Source: Polychytrium aggregatum (lineage: Eukaryota > Chytridiomycota > Chytridiomycetes > Polychytriales). From it: a stretch of DNA of 64,000 nt. The notes under the pieces were generated by a model. That model saw only the letters and a program-made list of their open reading frames with translations, was not told the DNA's origin and made no database searches. The stretch is taken from the NCBI RefSeq assembly GCF_025602895.1, contig NW_026516219.1, positions 1-64,000 on the forward strand. The letters are read 5' to 3'. Position numbers and translations under genes: made by a program. Of the stretch, positions 32,111 to 44,355 are shown piece after piece (the stretch's first letter is position 1; every line of letters begins with the position of its first letter).

Positions 32111-35100
32111 CTACAGCTCAACTCGACCGACAGCCGACGATCCACCCACCAGTCGGTCAACAGCAGCCTGGAGCCGCAGAATGGTGAGCTGGTTGTACAG
32201 CACCATCAGGATCAGGAGCAGATTCAGGCTGACCCAGGTCACAAAGATGCACATCAGCAACCTGGACTGAATCAAGACTTCAACAACAACACCCAGGGCG
32301 TCGCGGAACGGAATTGGCGAGCCTCGGGAATTGACAAGCGCCGTGGACGTGGCCACGCCGGTGCGCTTTTTCGGAGCTGAGGAGGCCGACACTACCCTCT
32401 GCGGCTGAGTCAGTGGCTGCGTTGATCCAGGGGCAGGGACATTGGCAACGTCTTCGATCTCGGGCAATCCGCTTGTCCTTGTCGCCCCCGGTTTCTCTTC
32501 GAACTGCTCTGGGTATTCGGTCTTGCTGTCGATGGCCTGCGGCTCGTGCGTCTCTTGTGCAGCGGCTTTGTTCTCGTCGTCCAGCTCAGCTTCGAGCTCG
32601 GACTCGGACTCGATCTCAAGCTCGACTTCCGAGTCAGGATCGGGATGCTTGGCGATGTATCGGTGCAGGCTTTCAGCAAGATGCTTGCTGGTGTTCTTCA
32701 GGCCATCGGGGACAGCGTGACTGATGGCCACTGCAGCGGAATGAAACGTTAGTACGATTGCAGAGCACATGCACGCACATGTACGCACAGGACCGCAGCA
32801 CAGCGCCAGCCCACGTCCACGACTCACACTTGATCCATGTGCTCTGAGTGAACTCAATCTCGGAGCTGTACTGGATGCGCGTTCGGTGAGCATGGTCCTC
32901 GGAGAAGCACATGCGCTGGTGGGTCTTGAAGCAGCTTCCAGAGGGCACATCTGGAGTGATCGATGTCTGCAGGATGCAAAAGTATCTGTGACAGCGTGGA
33001 CGATTGCCAACACGCAAACAACCGAGTGAGTGGCCGTGCACGCGGCGGCATATCAGCAGGCACATGCAGAAGAAAGATAGCACAGGTCTATTGCTGGAAG
33101 CAGACATGGCCAATAACAGCATCGTGTAGGCATGGACCGTCGATTCGTGCGCAGCTCACCTGTCACCTTTCTCGATAATGCGGTCGGTGATGTGACAGCG
33201 GGTTTGCTTTGGCCCCATAGGATGGGTCAAGGGCACGACATAATCGACCTTGCGTGCCTGGCCGACGCGAATCTGGTCGAATGCGAGCACCATGTCTTTG
33301 AATCCAGACGAGACGGGATCGCCGACAGCATCGACGCTCGATGCCCAAGCAGTCATTTTGAGATCTGGCCAGAGAAGAAAAGAGTCGCATTGTCAGCAGT
33401 CCGGTCCATGATGACGGGTGAGCTATTCCCCGAGGCACCTGTCACAAGCTTGAAGCGCTGTGCCTTCTCACCGAGTCCATCGCATCAGACGACACATGTA
33501 TCTGCAACACGCACCAACACACACAGCACACGAATCACACGCAACACCATGAGCATACCTCTGTACTTCATTACCGATCCAAAAAAGTCGGCAATGTAGA
33601 CTACGCTCGTGCCTGTCTCGAGGGCGATGGTCTTGTTTCCAAAGATCAGGTCCCAAACATTGCGGAGACTCGTATCCACGTGCTGATCCAGGATCGGCGT
33701 CTGCTTCTTGCGAATCTCGCCACAGGGACACGTCGCCGGCCCAGAGTGTATTTTCGTTGCCGGCGGCGGTCGGGGCTTTCTGGCAGCCGACCTTGTTGGC
33801 GCAGCGTCTCGTTTCGACACGGGCTGTGCCGACACCGCTGCAGGCTTGGCCGGCGAGGTGCCCTTGGGAGAGACGCCAGTGATCGATTCGGATCGAACGG
33901 CTGGTGCTTTTGGAGCTAGGGGATCCAAGAGTTTGGGCTCGGGGGCCGCAGCGTAGCCGTCACGCAGGATCGGATGCACTTCGATGGGGTGCTTGCGATG
34001 AACAATGTGAAGATTGGGCTTGATCGGCGTGGGCTCGTCCGACGTCAGCGATGAGCGCGCAGAGTCCAAGGCCGTGGGTTTCCGGATTTTGGAATCCCGC
34101 TCGTCGCTGGCCGTCGACCGCGTCGCTGAGGCTTCGCTGACTCGCTCCGAGGCCACGGATGTTGGGGTGACTTGATTCGAATGGCTGGTGAGGGTGCGCT
34201 CGGCCGCAAGCTCAGCGAGGCCGAGGGTTGGGAGCCCAGAGACATTTGCGTGTGAAAGGCGGCGGGCAGGGAGCTCGAGCGGATTCGTGTAGAGAGTGGG
34301 TGGCAGCCAGCCGGTGGAGCTGTCGCCATCCTTGTCGGACAGCCGGGCGCCCGAAGTCGCCTGTAGCACGCGTGGGAGCAGCAGGGCCTGTTTGGAGACT
34401 GGGGTGCTGTCGGATCTGACGGCTGCGAGCTGGCCCGCAGGCTTCTCGGGAGCACCAAGTGCACGCTGGCTCTTGCGAGCCTCTGGCGTGACCGACCCGG
34501 CAGAGCCAGCGCCGTCTTGCGCAGATGGATGAGCGACACCATCAAAATGAGAGAGTTGAGGGGCGGACCCAACCAGGATGCCAGCCGAGCCCTCGCCACG
34601 ATCCGGAGGACTATCTCGAGGAGAGTCGGCGGATTGGCTGCGATTGGCGTTGCGGGAGAGCTTTGCAAGATGTCCGGGACGGCCACGGATCCGGGGGATG
34701 TCGATGCCGGGGGTCGCCGAAGCGTCCGGAAGGGCGGGCTCATGCCCGTCGGGGTCGTGGAAGGACTCGTCGCTATCCGAGTCATGGTCGGTATCGCGGC
34801 CCTGCCACTCAGTGATCGACTCTTCGAGGTCGACCTCGCTGACGGCCTTGCAGTAGTCGCACTCGCCTGTCTTGCCCTCGGGGCAGGTGCAAGTGCCAAC
34901 AACCGTCTTTCGGAAGGTGCGCATCTTGATGTGGCTGTTGGGACCGGTGTCGAGCAGCGTCTGGATCATGGCCAGAGCTTGGTCGCGCTGGATAAAGCTG
35001 GCAAAGAAGTACTTTGCGGATTTGGTAATGACCTCGAGTGAGTTGGGGATGATGCCGCCGATGGCGCGCTTCTCGACCGAGACAATGTCCTCGAGCGGGA

Positions 35101-37072
35101 TCGAGACCGAGTGCACCCAGCCAAAGAGCTTGGCGTAAAAGTTGATGTGGTACTGCGAGATATACAGCTTGCCCTGGATGAGCACCTCCTTTTGCCAGGC
35201 ACAGATAAATTCCTCCATCAGCAGCTCGGTCTTGGGTATCTCGAGGAACAGGTCGTGGAAATCCTGGTTCTTCTTCTCCGACGCAAAGGCCGCGGTGCTC
35301 TCGGTGGCCGTGTTGAGCAGCGCAACTGCCTCCTGGGCCGAGAGGTCCGAGTTGTCGTCGACGGGAGCGTCGAATTCGTAAAAGGCAGATGCGGTTGAGC
35401 CCATGCTGAACCGCTTGCGGGGCAGCTGGAAGCTGCTGCCGCCGCCGGCAGAGTTGCGCCGTTCCTGTGAGGTGGATGTGCGGCGAAGCAGCTTGGAAGG
35501 CAACCCAGAGGCATTCAGAGGCGGCGTTGAGGATGGCGAGACCTGGCTGCCTTGCCGAGGCGGCGAACCCGAGGCGCTCGACGAGGACGCCGGCAGACTA
35601 CCCGATCCGGACACGTCCTCCAGCGGGAGAGGCGACGAGGAGCGTCCGGTGGGTTTCGAGACAGACGCATCTGTGGACGACAGCGAATGCAGCGACGGGG
35701 CCGACTCTGGATCCGGTGCTGCTGCATTGGCCGAAAGCGACGTTGCCGAGGAGGGCAGTGGAGCCTCCTGTAGGCGCGAGGGTGTGCCAGAGCGGCTGAT
35801 TCCGTTGGGAGGAGCAGAGGATTGTTGCGATGGTGCGTTTGGGTGCGCGGACAGGACCTTGGGAGTCGGTGACAAAGTCTTTTGGGACGAGAAAGACAGC
35901 TCGGGGGTTGGGGTGGTCGATCTCGATCCAACCATGGGTGCAGACGAGGAGGTGGACGAGGACAATGGTACGGCCGCTGGGTCGGATGTCGCTTTGCCGG
36001 AGAGCGATGCAGATACAGATGTGGCTGAGGGAGTTGCCGCCAGCGACGATGCCTCGTGAGCATCGGCGGAATGCTCCCGTTCCGCCGGACCAGAGGAACT
36101 TGAGACAGAGCCATCGGCAGTGCGACGATTCAGAAGGGGAGCCTCATGTCCGGAGTTGGGTTTGGGCGACTTTGCAGATGCCTGAGCCATGGCAACGTTA
36201 CTTTCAGCGGCGATGGGGGGAGGAAGAGAAGCGACCGACGGCTCGTTGGAGTGTTTGGATGCCACTGGCGGATGCGTAAGTTCGACGAGAAGAGGGGAGT
36301 GATGTGGAGGGCGGGATCTTTCTGTCGATGTCGAGGCAGTAGAGGAGGTGGAAGTTGCAGATGCTGCGGAGGATGTTGAAACGGCAGCGGCTGGCGGAGC
36401 CGCGGCCAAAGTTGTTGCCGTCGTTGTCGTTGATGAAGATGATGCCGACGAAGCAGGTGGTGGATTCTGGCTGTTGCGGAGGGCAGATAGCGAGACGGCT
36501 CGGCGGACATTGGGCAACGCCCAAGTCCTCTGCGAGGAAGGGCGGCGCTGCGATCCTAATCCTTCGGGAGGTTTGGAGTAGCCTGTGTCGACCGAGTCTC
36601 GGAGCTCCGAGACATCGACGAGGCTGCTGGTGGTGGACGCGACCGAGACAGAGTCAGGATCGAGATCTGCGGTCGCAGATGGAGCCGCAGCCGAAGCTAA
36701 AGCTGAAGCCGAAGGCGAGGCTGGAGCTGGGACCGGGGCTGGAGATGATACGGCGGATGACGCTGCGGCTGGGGCCGTGGCGGACAATGAAGATGACGCC
36801 GGGGCCGGCGGAAGCACGGCGGCCACGACCTTGGTTGAGACCAGGCCAAAGAGAGCGTTGGTCCGGGCAGAAAGATCCGAGAAAGTATCTTTGCTCAGGA
36901 GCCTTCCGACGGAGGAAGCCGATGCAGCCGGTGCGGCCGATGACGGGGCAGACGGGACAGGCGCCGCAGGATGCGAGAGGAGACTCAACGATGAAGTGGA
37001 CTGCGGCGAGACAATGTCTGACTCTGACGACAGCCGAGGGAACTCTTCGGGAGGCCAGCTGGAAGGATCCAT
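32111..37072 (-). CDS. LAM/Ltc-type sterol-transfer protein (GRAM-VASt-TM)
   Basis: Four exons: 33559-37072, 33160-33364, 32828-32985 and 32111-32730. All junctions are GT-AG and in phase, giving about 1,498 residues. The start is the ATG at 37072 (MDPSSWPPEEF). A very long Ser/Ala/Pro-rich region (residues 1 to about 600) precedes a GRAM domain (about 610-720: FICAWQKEVLIQGKLYIS, FGWVHSVSIPLEDI). A VASt domain spans the introns (DQHVDTSLRNVWDLIFG, then DLKMTAWASS, then HPMGPKQTRCHITDR). Near the C-terminus is one membrane helix (CIFVTWVSLNLLLILMVLY). This is the domain order of yeast Lam proteins, ER-anchored at membrane contact sites, which move sterols from the plasma membrane. The low-complexity N-terminus is unusually long. 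It is divergently paired with the transporter gene to the right. Confidence 0.9.
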
Positions 37073-38831
37073 GTGCAGGGGGTATGTGGAGGTTCGGAGT
37101 GGGGCGTCTGTGGACGATGGTATGGGCGATGGTGTGGACGATGGTGTGGACGCCGAGTGAGCGACAATGCAGCGATGGGATAGAGATAGGATAGCGACAG
37201 AATAGCGATGGGACAGCGGAGACGAGCCGAGCAGGAACGAATGAGGACCAACGAAGGAAACTTGGATAAATGGGCCGTCTTGGGGATTGGAATGGCGAGG
37301 ATGACAAACGCAGGCGCGAGGACATTGAGCAAGAGGCAAAGTCGGGCGGTGCGAGGCAGAGTTGGAGGTTGGTGCACGGATTGAGGGCCATGATCGGGGG
37401 GTGGGCGGCCGGCAGCCGTATTGAATGGCGACGGTTGGGATTGCGGTTCCGTCGGCAATGTGGACGACGTGGACGGTGAGAGTAATGCCGAGACGGTATC
37501 AAGACGACGGCAGTGCAGAGAATGGTAGAAGGTGTGAGATTGAAGACATTGCAAGACAGACGGTGTGGGACAGCGCGAGTTGCATGGTGTGGGAATACGA
37601 CAGAGCATGGACAGACCTGATGCAGATGTGGATACGGACGAGAATGCAATCGCAATTGCAGATGCAGACGAGAATGCAATCGCAGATGCAGACGCAGGCC
37701 GAATGACAGAAGCAGATGCAGATGCAGACCAGAATGCAGACGAGATTGCAGCGGCAGGCCGGCGGCAACAACCAAGACCACCACCACCCCCCGGCGAATG
37801 CGTGCGCGAGACGGCACTTTGGGGAGGCGACTGTTTTTGGGGGTGTGGAAATGTGGTGTGAGGCCGCCGGCAGCGAATCGGCAAGCCGGGCCGTGTCCAG
37901 CAGACGTGGGACAACATCGGATCTGGCAGCGTGATCGCCCGAGCAGTGTCTGCAGTGTCTGCGGTGTCTGTGGTGTCTGCCGATGCTGGTGCGGCCGATG
38001 CTGGTGCCGGCGAGTGCGATCGGCCTGCACCACCAAGACTATCACCAACATCACTGCCAACATCACCATGAACACCACTGCCAATATCATGCCAACACCA
38101 TGGCCAATATCACTGCCAGCAGCGAATCAATATCGCCGTCAAAGTCCTTGCCAAGGGCAAATCTGGTGACACAGAACAGCTACAGAACAGCCACAGAACA
38201 TGCACTGCGCAGCACCGCCCCAAACCAGCCAGCCAGCCAGCCAGCCAGCCAGATCCAGCCAGCCAGCCAGATCCAGCCAGATCCAGCCAGATCCAGCCAG
38301 ATCCAGCCGGATCCAGCCGCACCCGCGGCCAATCAGCAGGGGCAGCCACGATCTGACCCGCGATTGGCTGCCGCCGCCGCCGCAGTCGCAGTGAGGCGCA
38401 ACAGCCGCAACGCCACACACAGTCACAGTGCGGCTGGCCAGCCAGTGTGCCGCACGCACACACACACACATGGCTGGTGCCGACAAGGCGCCGATCCATG
38501 GCCAGCCAAGACCCAGCCAAGACCCAGCCAAGACCCAGCCAGCCAGCTCCTGGCTGGCCGGTACTTATCTCCCTGGCTCCGTTTCCGATCCGCTCCTCCA
38601 ACGCACCGACCCAGTCCATCTCTGTCTATCCCAATCTACCCCAGTCTACCCCAGTCTACCCCTGCTGTTGCAATCTATCCACCAACTCAGGCCCGACCCA
38701 GCACACCGAGCCTCGCCAACTCCATATCCCGCACGGCCCCTCCATCCCCCCCTGGTTCGGCTGATCAAGCAGCCCAAGTCGCCGCTGCTCAATCGACGCT
38801 TCGGATCCAATCCCTCCCTCTTCTCGCCCAG
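37073..38831. promoter_or_regulatory. Divergent promoter region of the LAM and MFSD10-like genes
   Basis: About 1.76 kb between two start codons facing apart. No coding potential was recognised. It contains a GCAGAT/GCAATC-rich minisatellite (about 37615-37755), a CCAGC/ATCCAGCC tandem array (38225-38318) and AGCCAAGACCC repeats (about 38505-38545). The MFSD10 side is pyrimidine-rich just before the ATG. No TATA box is convincing. Confidence 0.5.
38225..38318. repeat. CCAG / ATCCAGCC tandem repeat
   Basis: About 94 bp: a run of CCAG tetramers that passes into the octamer ATCCAGCC repeated in near-perfect tandem. It lies about 510 bp upstream of the transporter start. Confidence 0.9.
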
Positions 38832-40703
38832 ATGGCTCCATCTCCCAAGGCCGTATCGTCGGGCCGGACGCTCTTCACAATCTTTGCCTCTCTCCTTATC
38901 GACATCCTCGCTTTCACCATCATCCTTCCCCTGTATCCGCGCATCCTCGCAAACTACCAGCAGACAGATGGGCATGACGAGGTAGGTCTCCCAGCTTTGT
39001 ATCGACGGCTGCCGTGCCGGACAGCCCCAGTCCCTGTGCTCTCACAGGCTACTCGTCCATTGCCGCTTGTCTGCCACTTACTCGTCGCATCGTTTTCCGC
39101 CGCATCGGCCCTGTCACATCGACGACAAATCTCAACCCCGACCTGAACCTGCTTCCATCAATCCAACCCGCGCTTCCGGCTCGACAACGTCAACCCCGAC
39201 AGACGACGCTCTACTATCACTTCCAGAGCTACATCCGCCAGTTTCGGGTCTTGATCGGCGGAACCGGCACGCATCTCGACATTGTCCTGATTGGCGGCGC
39301 GCTGGGCTCCATGTTTTCCTTCCTGCAGTTTGTCTCGTCTCCCTGGATCGGCTCGCTCTCCGACAAATACGGCCGGAAAACCATCCTGCTCCTCAGCATG
39401 GTATGCGGCTCGTCATGCTCCACGCCGATGGGCGACTGCTCACGACAACCAGTCTCTGGCGCTTTGTTGATTTGCTGTGTTCGGTGGCTCGCAATCGTGT
39501 GACATGCCTCGGCCCTCTCCCACAGATCGGCAACGGCCTCTCCATGCTCCTGTGGATCTTTTCAAAGTCGTTTTCGGTCTTTGTCCTTTCCCGCATCATC
39601 GGGGGCCTGACCGAGGGCAACGTCCAGATGTCGATAGCCATGATCTCGGACGTCACAACCCCCGAGACTCGATCCCGCGGTCTTGTGAGTATTGCTGAAC
39701 CGACGGCGCCGTTCAAGCCCCAACTCCGACTGGCCATGAGTTCTCGCTGAGCATGGATACGACGACTCACGCCCCGACCCGCTTCCATCTCGCTGCTGCT
39801 TCGTAGGCACTCGTCGGCATCGCTTTTTCCCTCGGCTTCACCATCGGCCCTCCTCTGGGCGCCTATTTCACCTCCCTCGATCTCGCCAAGATCTTCCCAT
39901 GGATCCAGGCTCTCCCCATCAACCAGTACTCGACCCCGGCCCTGTTTGCCTTTGTGCTCATCGTCATCGAGTCAGCGTACATGTATCTCGCTCTCCCAGA
40001 GACCCTGCACTTTAAAGCCCAGGACGAATCCGGCGCCGACTCGCAGCCTCCCGAGTCCAGCTCCAAGGCAGAGCCCGCGCCAGGCACCCAAGATACCTCT
40101 CAGCTGGATGTGGCCTCGACCCGCAAGCGGCTGCTCACCCTGGGCTTGGTTCACTTCCTGTTTCTGTTCTTCTTCTCAGGCATGGAGTTCACCTTGACTT
40201 TCCTGACCCACGACCGCTTCCACTTCAGCCACGCCAACCAAGGCAAGCTCCTCGGCTACATGGGCATCCTCTCGGCTCTCATCCAGGGCGGCTACGTCCG
40301 TCGCGTAACACACAAGTACATCTCGGAACGGACCTTGGTCCTGCAGGGAATCGCCGCCTGCGCCGTGGGCCTCTTCCTCGTTGCCTCCTGGGCCACCACC
40401 GTCTCGCGGCTCTACATTGGCGTCACTTTCCTGGCCTTTACGAGCGGCACCGTCGTCACCTCACTCACTGCCCTGGCGGCCAGCTTCTCGGGCGGCAGCC
40501 GCGGCAAGATCCTGGGCGAATTCCGCTCCATGGGGCAGCTTGGTCGCTCGCTCGGCCCCATCTTTGCCTGCAGTGTCTTTTGGATCATCGGCAGCGAGCG
40601 CTGCTACTGGATCGGCGCCGCCGCCATGGTCCTCGTTGTGCTCTTGGTCGTTGTTGCCGTTCCCAAGCAGACCCTGCCCTCGCTCAAGCAAAAGTCCCAG
40701 TAA
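38832..40703 (+). CDS. MFSD10: MFSD10-like major facilitator transporter
   Basis: Four exons (38832-38981, 39203-39400, 39526-39684, 39807-40703) with GT-AG introns, all in phase 0, giving 467 residues. It begins MAPSPKAVSSGRTLF. TM1 is FTIFASLLIDILAFTIILPLYP, typical of the MFSD10/TETRAN branch. The MFS motif A (SDKYGRKTILLL) follows TM2, and SRIIGGLTEGNVQMS lies in TM4/5. A variable central loop (about residues 225-265, Pro/Ser-rich) separates the two six-helix halves. Family members are proton-linked exporters of organic anions; the substrate here is unknown. The open frame upstream of the ATG is low-complexity and lies in the promoter, so it was not included. Confidence 0.9.
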
Positions 40704-41360
40704 CAGCAGCAGTTGTAGCAGTCTTATCGTGCTATGGGGTGCAAGCTCGCGGGAATACACACAATTGGTCGGTTACCTGCGGCAACAATCAGCCGACAGT
40801 GATGGTCGCGATGCGGGAGTGTGGTGTGTGCATTCGACTATCTGGGCATCTCTGTGGTTTCTCGATATCAAGATACTCGCTTGGCTTCCAGGCACTGTGA
40901 GCACACCGTTTGGTCATGGCAGGCGATGGGCTCATGTGTATTCAAGATCCAGAAACAACAACAAAGCAGGGTGTCCCGTTTCGTTTTGGGAAGCTTTATA
41001 CATGCACCACGCCGGCCATCGCCACAGCGTCGCTCCAAGGCATGCCCGCGAGGAAGCATGATTTGATATGATATGATCTGTATTGCGCCACTTTAGACAT
41101 ACGGATGAGATGCTCCACGAGCCTCCTCGGCTGCCCCACAATATTTGCAAGCACGATGGCTCGCTCGCTTGTCGCCGACACATCCGAGCCTCGCTCTCTC
41201 CCAGCGATTGTCCATCCCGCACGCCCATCAATGTCCTCAACAATCACTCGCTCGCCCGCCTGTCCTTCCATGTGCTCTCGACATCAGAGCGTTGCGCCCA
41301 CACCAAGTTTGTGGGTGGGGAGAGAACCAGGGTCGCAGACATGGGTTCGTCGTGTGTTTC
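40704..41360. other. Gap between convergent genes
   Basis: About 660 bases between the 3' ends of the transporter gene and the SR-protein gene. No gene, repeat or RNA was recognised. Confidence 0.5.
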
Positions 41361-43860
41361 TTACCAGCCCGACGATCCCCCGGTGGCCCGATCGGCATGC
41401 CGGTCCTGTTCCCGTTCGCGCTCGTGATCGAGCTCCCGGCTCGGCTGATCTCGGCTGCCACCAGCCCATCCCTCGCCGCCGTCGGCCGGCGGAGGAGGAG
41501 TGGCTTTGCGCTCGGCAGGGGCACCGCTGGGGGCATCTCGGGTTTCGTCACGTCGCTCCTCACGGCGGTCATCCCTTCGGTCTTCGTTCGACCAGCCTTC
41601 TCGTGCACCTTGCTGATCCTTGCGCTCCTCGGATGAGCTCCAGTTCGATGCGCCATCGCGAGGGGCTGAGGGTCGATCGCCCGACCAGCCACGGTCGTCT
41701 CGTCGGTCGACGGCTCGATCACGGTCGCGATCGCCCGATCGTGCCGGAGGAGGAGGCCGGTCTCGGTCGTCGCGTCCGAATCGCTCAAAGTTTCCGCGGT
41801 CTGCCGGAGGGTAGGGTCCGCCTCGAGGAGAGCGCGAGCGGTCTCGGGATCTGGGAGGCGATCGCTCGCGGCGGTACGCAGGCCCGTCTCGGAACTCGCG
41901 GGGGTCTCGTCGATCGCGGTTGCGGGTGTCCTCACGAGGATCTCGGTAGTCACGGCCCGAGTCGCGCGGGTCTCTTCGCGGGTCGCGGTCGTCGTAACGG
42001 GGAGGTCGGTCACGGCCGCTGTCTCGCGGCGGACCGTCGAAACGCCAGGACTTTTGGGGACCAGAGCGAGCCCACTAGAAAGGGGGTTAATGATCCAGTT
42101 CAAGTTGCGAGATCCCGGCGAGACAAGGTGGAGAGACATAGCGAGATAGAAATGAGACGACGGAGACGTGGGCGAGCAGATGGAGGACACGAGCCTGGCC
42201 CGCAATCGCAATCGCAATCGCAATCGCAATCGCAAGCACCAACACCAGGCTGGCCAGACATGCCCCGCTGCGCGAGTTGCTCGCAACCAACGCACCTGGA
42301 TGTTGAGGACAGCGCCGTTTATGCTGCGGCCGTGGAGGTCATGGAAAGCATCCTCAGCATCGCGGGGGTCTTCAAACTCAATGAAGGCGTATTGGTTGGT
42401 TTGGTTGGGCTTGGGGGCCGGAATGTCGCAGCGGACCAGGCGGCCGAATCTGGAAAGGATGCGTCCGCATCCAAATCGTCACCGATGCCACATCGAAGCC
42501 GAAACCGCATCCAGAAGAGTGACCGGCATCCGAATCACGACCCCAGAGGTTGCGTCGCAGGAGCGATGGTTGATGTGCGAGTTGGTTCGGCGCCGCGCAG
42601 ATCGGCGGGGAGACGAAGAGGAGGCGAGAGAGAAAATCGGATGTTGGCGAGGTGTGCTGATCAGTACGAGTCGTGCTTCCGATCGAGCCGAAGACAGTGA
42701 GGGGGGGGTATTGCATCGGCCGCAGGTAAAAACAAGTCCAGCGAGATCGAGGATGCGGAGTGCCCACAAGCGGCAGAGGGCTGAAGCGACGCGCAAGCGG
42801 AGGCGAGGACGGAAGCACCGACGACGAGTGGCCGCAGAAACAGGATCGGCCGTCGTCGTCATTGTCATCGTCATCGCCATTATCATATCGTCATCGTCAT
42901 CGTCGTCGTCGTCAACCTTCGTCGTCGACCCGAAACAGCCAGAGGTGCGCCAAAAATCGGTCCAAATGCCAGTGCAATCGTTCGTCCCAAAGAGCGAGTG
43001 TCGTCGATCCGCTCATAAAAAAGGGGGGGAGACAGCCTATGGCCGTCGCTCTCCGTCTAGCCGTATCGCCGTATCGCCGAAAGGACGCAGAGGAGCAGCA
43101 GGAGGCAGGATGGAGGCAGAGCCGAGCATTGAAGCGCTTGAGCAGCCAAGGGACCGAGGAAGCAGCACCCACTGTCGCAAGATCAACTGTGCCGCTGGGC
43201 AGGGAGGCACAGCCGTCCCGGCGCAGAGCAGGACAGGCGATCAGCTCGATCCTCTCCTCCCTCTTGCGTCTCGGACAGCCAGACAGCCGATAACCGCGAG
43301 AGCAGGCCGACAACGAAGCGAAATGCAACGCAACGCAAAGCAACGCAACGCAACACGGCCCGATCGAAGCGATCAAGGGCGGCGACGGCTGATGAGATGC
43401 GTCTCCAAGGGCCTCCACATGCGCCCACTAAAGGTCGGGAGGGGGGAGGGTAATGCAACACAACAGCCAAGGAAAACAGCCGGCGGCCGATGAGATCGGG
43501 GAATAGACACGTTCGGGCTATACTCTACCTTTCGAACTCGAAGCCAAGATCTCTGGCGGACACGCTGGAGAAGGAGGACAGGGCAGATCAATCCTGGTCA
43601 GATCGAGAATCACGGCGCAATTTGCTCGGACCTAGCGCTATGCGCCAGGCACGGGAGAGCTGTGACGGCAGCACGTCCACATACACCTGAACAGCCATTC
43701 GACACACCGATGCAAGTGCCGGACCCGGACGAAGCACTGTTCTGCCCCCCCCCCCAGGCGGGACGAGCCAGCCAGCTGGATTTGTGCAGCGCGGCCGCGA
43801 ATAGAAGAGATCGACTTACCCAGAGCCAAAGCCGGCAACAAACAGCGTGGTTCTGCTCAT
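41361..43860 (-). CDS. SR-type splicing factor (RRM plus Arg/Asp/Ser-rich tail)
   Basis: Four exons: 43820-43860, 43529-43564 (36 nt), 42296-42449 and 41361-42074. All are GT-AG and in phase, giving 314 residues. Exon 1 encodes MSRTTLFVAGFGSG, the first RRM strand (RNP2). The microexon encodes helix 1 (VSARDLGFEFE). Exon 3 carries FGRLVRCDIPAPK and RNP1 (YAFIEFED) to the end of the RRM. Exon 4 starts WARSGPQKSWRF and continues with about 230 residues rich in RD, RE and RS pairs (RRERSPPRSRDRSRSPRGG) to a TAA at 41361. The layout matches single-RRM SR proteins that bind exonic enhancers in the nucleus. Intron 2 is 1,079 nt, far longer than its neighbours. Long frames on the opposite strand here are shadows of the biased tail. 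Confidence 0.88.
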
Positions 43861-44355
43861 GACGGATGGCGGATGGGGCAGCGGCAGGCAACGGAAACGG
43901 TGCAGGAAGGAAAGCGGAGCGAGACCAAGCGAGGCGGCCGAGTCTGACTTGGCCAGGGCCGACGACCAGGCAGAAAAAAGCAGCCGGCTCGAGCCGGAGC
44001 GCGGATCAATCCGATCCGCCCCGGCAGGCGAGGACGATGTTGGGAACGAGTGCCAACCGCGCAATGCAATGCAATGCAATGCAATGCAATGCAAGGCAAT
44101 GCAAGGCAAGGCAAGGCAAGGCGGGGTGGAAGTGGGGGCGGATGCGGAGGCAGATGCACCGGCTGCAAGCGACACTCGAGACGCAGTTGACAAGCCACCA
44201 TGCGTCCAGCGGAATATCGTAGCAACGATCGACTGTGTATTCAGGGCCGTGCTCTCCATGGCGAGTGTAGTCGTAAGCCGCCATCGGAGAGCCAGCGGGT
44301 GCCAGCGGGTGCCAGATACTTGAGCAAATGCGATACGTTCGAAACAATCTGGCGT
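43861..44355. other. Gap with a GCAAT microsatellite
   Basis: About 500 bases upstream of the SR-protein start and downstream of the UBX-LRR gene. It includes (GCAAT)n passing into (GCAAG)n at 44061-44122. Nothing else was recognised. Confidence 0.6.

Noticed and set aside
35403-36059. Plus-strand frame of 218 codons, acidic
   Set aside because: Antisense to the Ser/Pro-rich region of the LAM gene; composition simply mirrors it.
38225-38318. Short tandem units resembling a CRISPR array
   Set aside because: Units are contiguous 4-8 bp microsatellite repeats without unique spacers, in a eukaryotic promoter.
37983-38831. Upstream in-frame extension of the MFSD10-like gene
   Set aside because: It is translated microsatellite and pyrimidine-rich promoter; the ATG at 38832 gives the expected N-terminus of the family.
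41105-43493. Long plus-strand open frames of 440-530 codons
   Set aside because: They are antisense shadows of the SR-protein gene on the minus strand, produced by its biased Arg/Asp codons; no domain or codon logic supports them.
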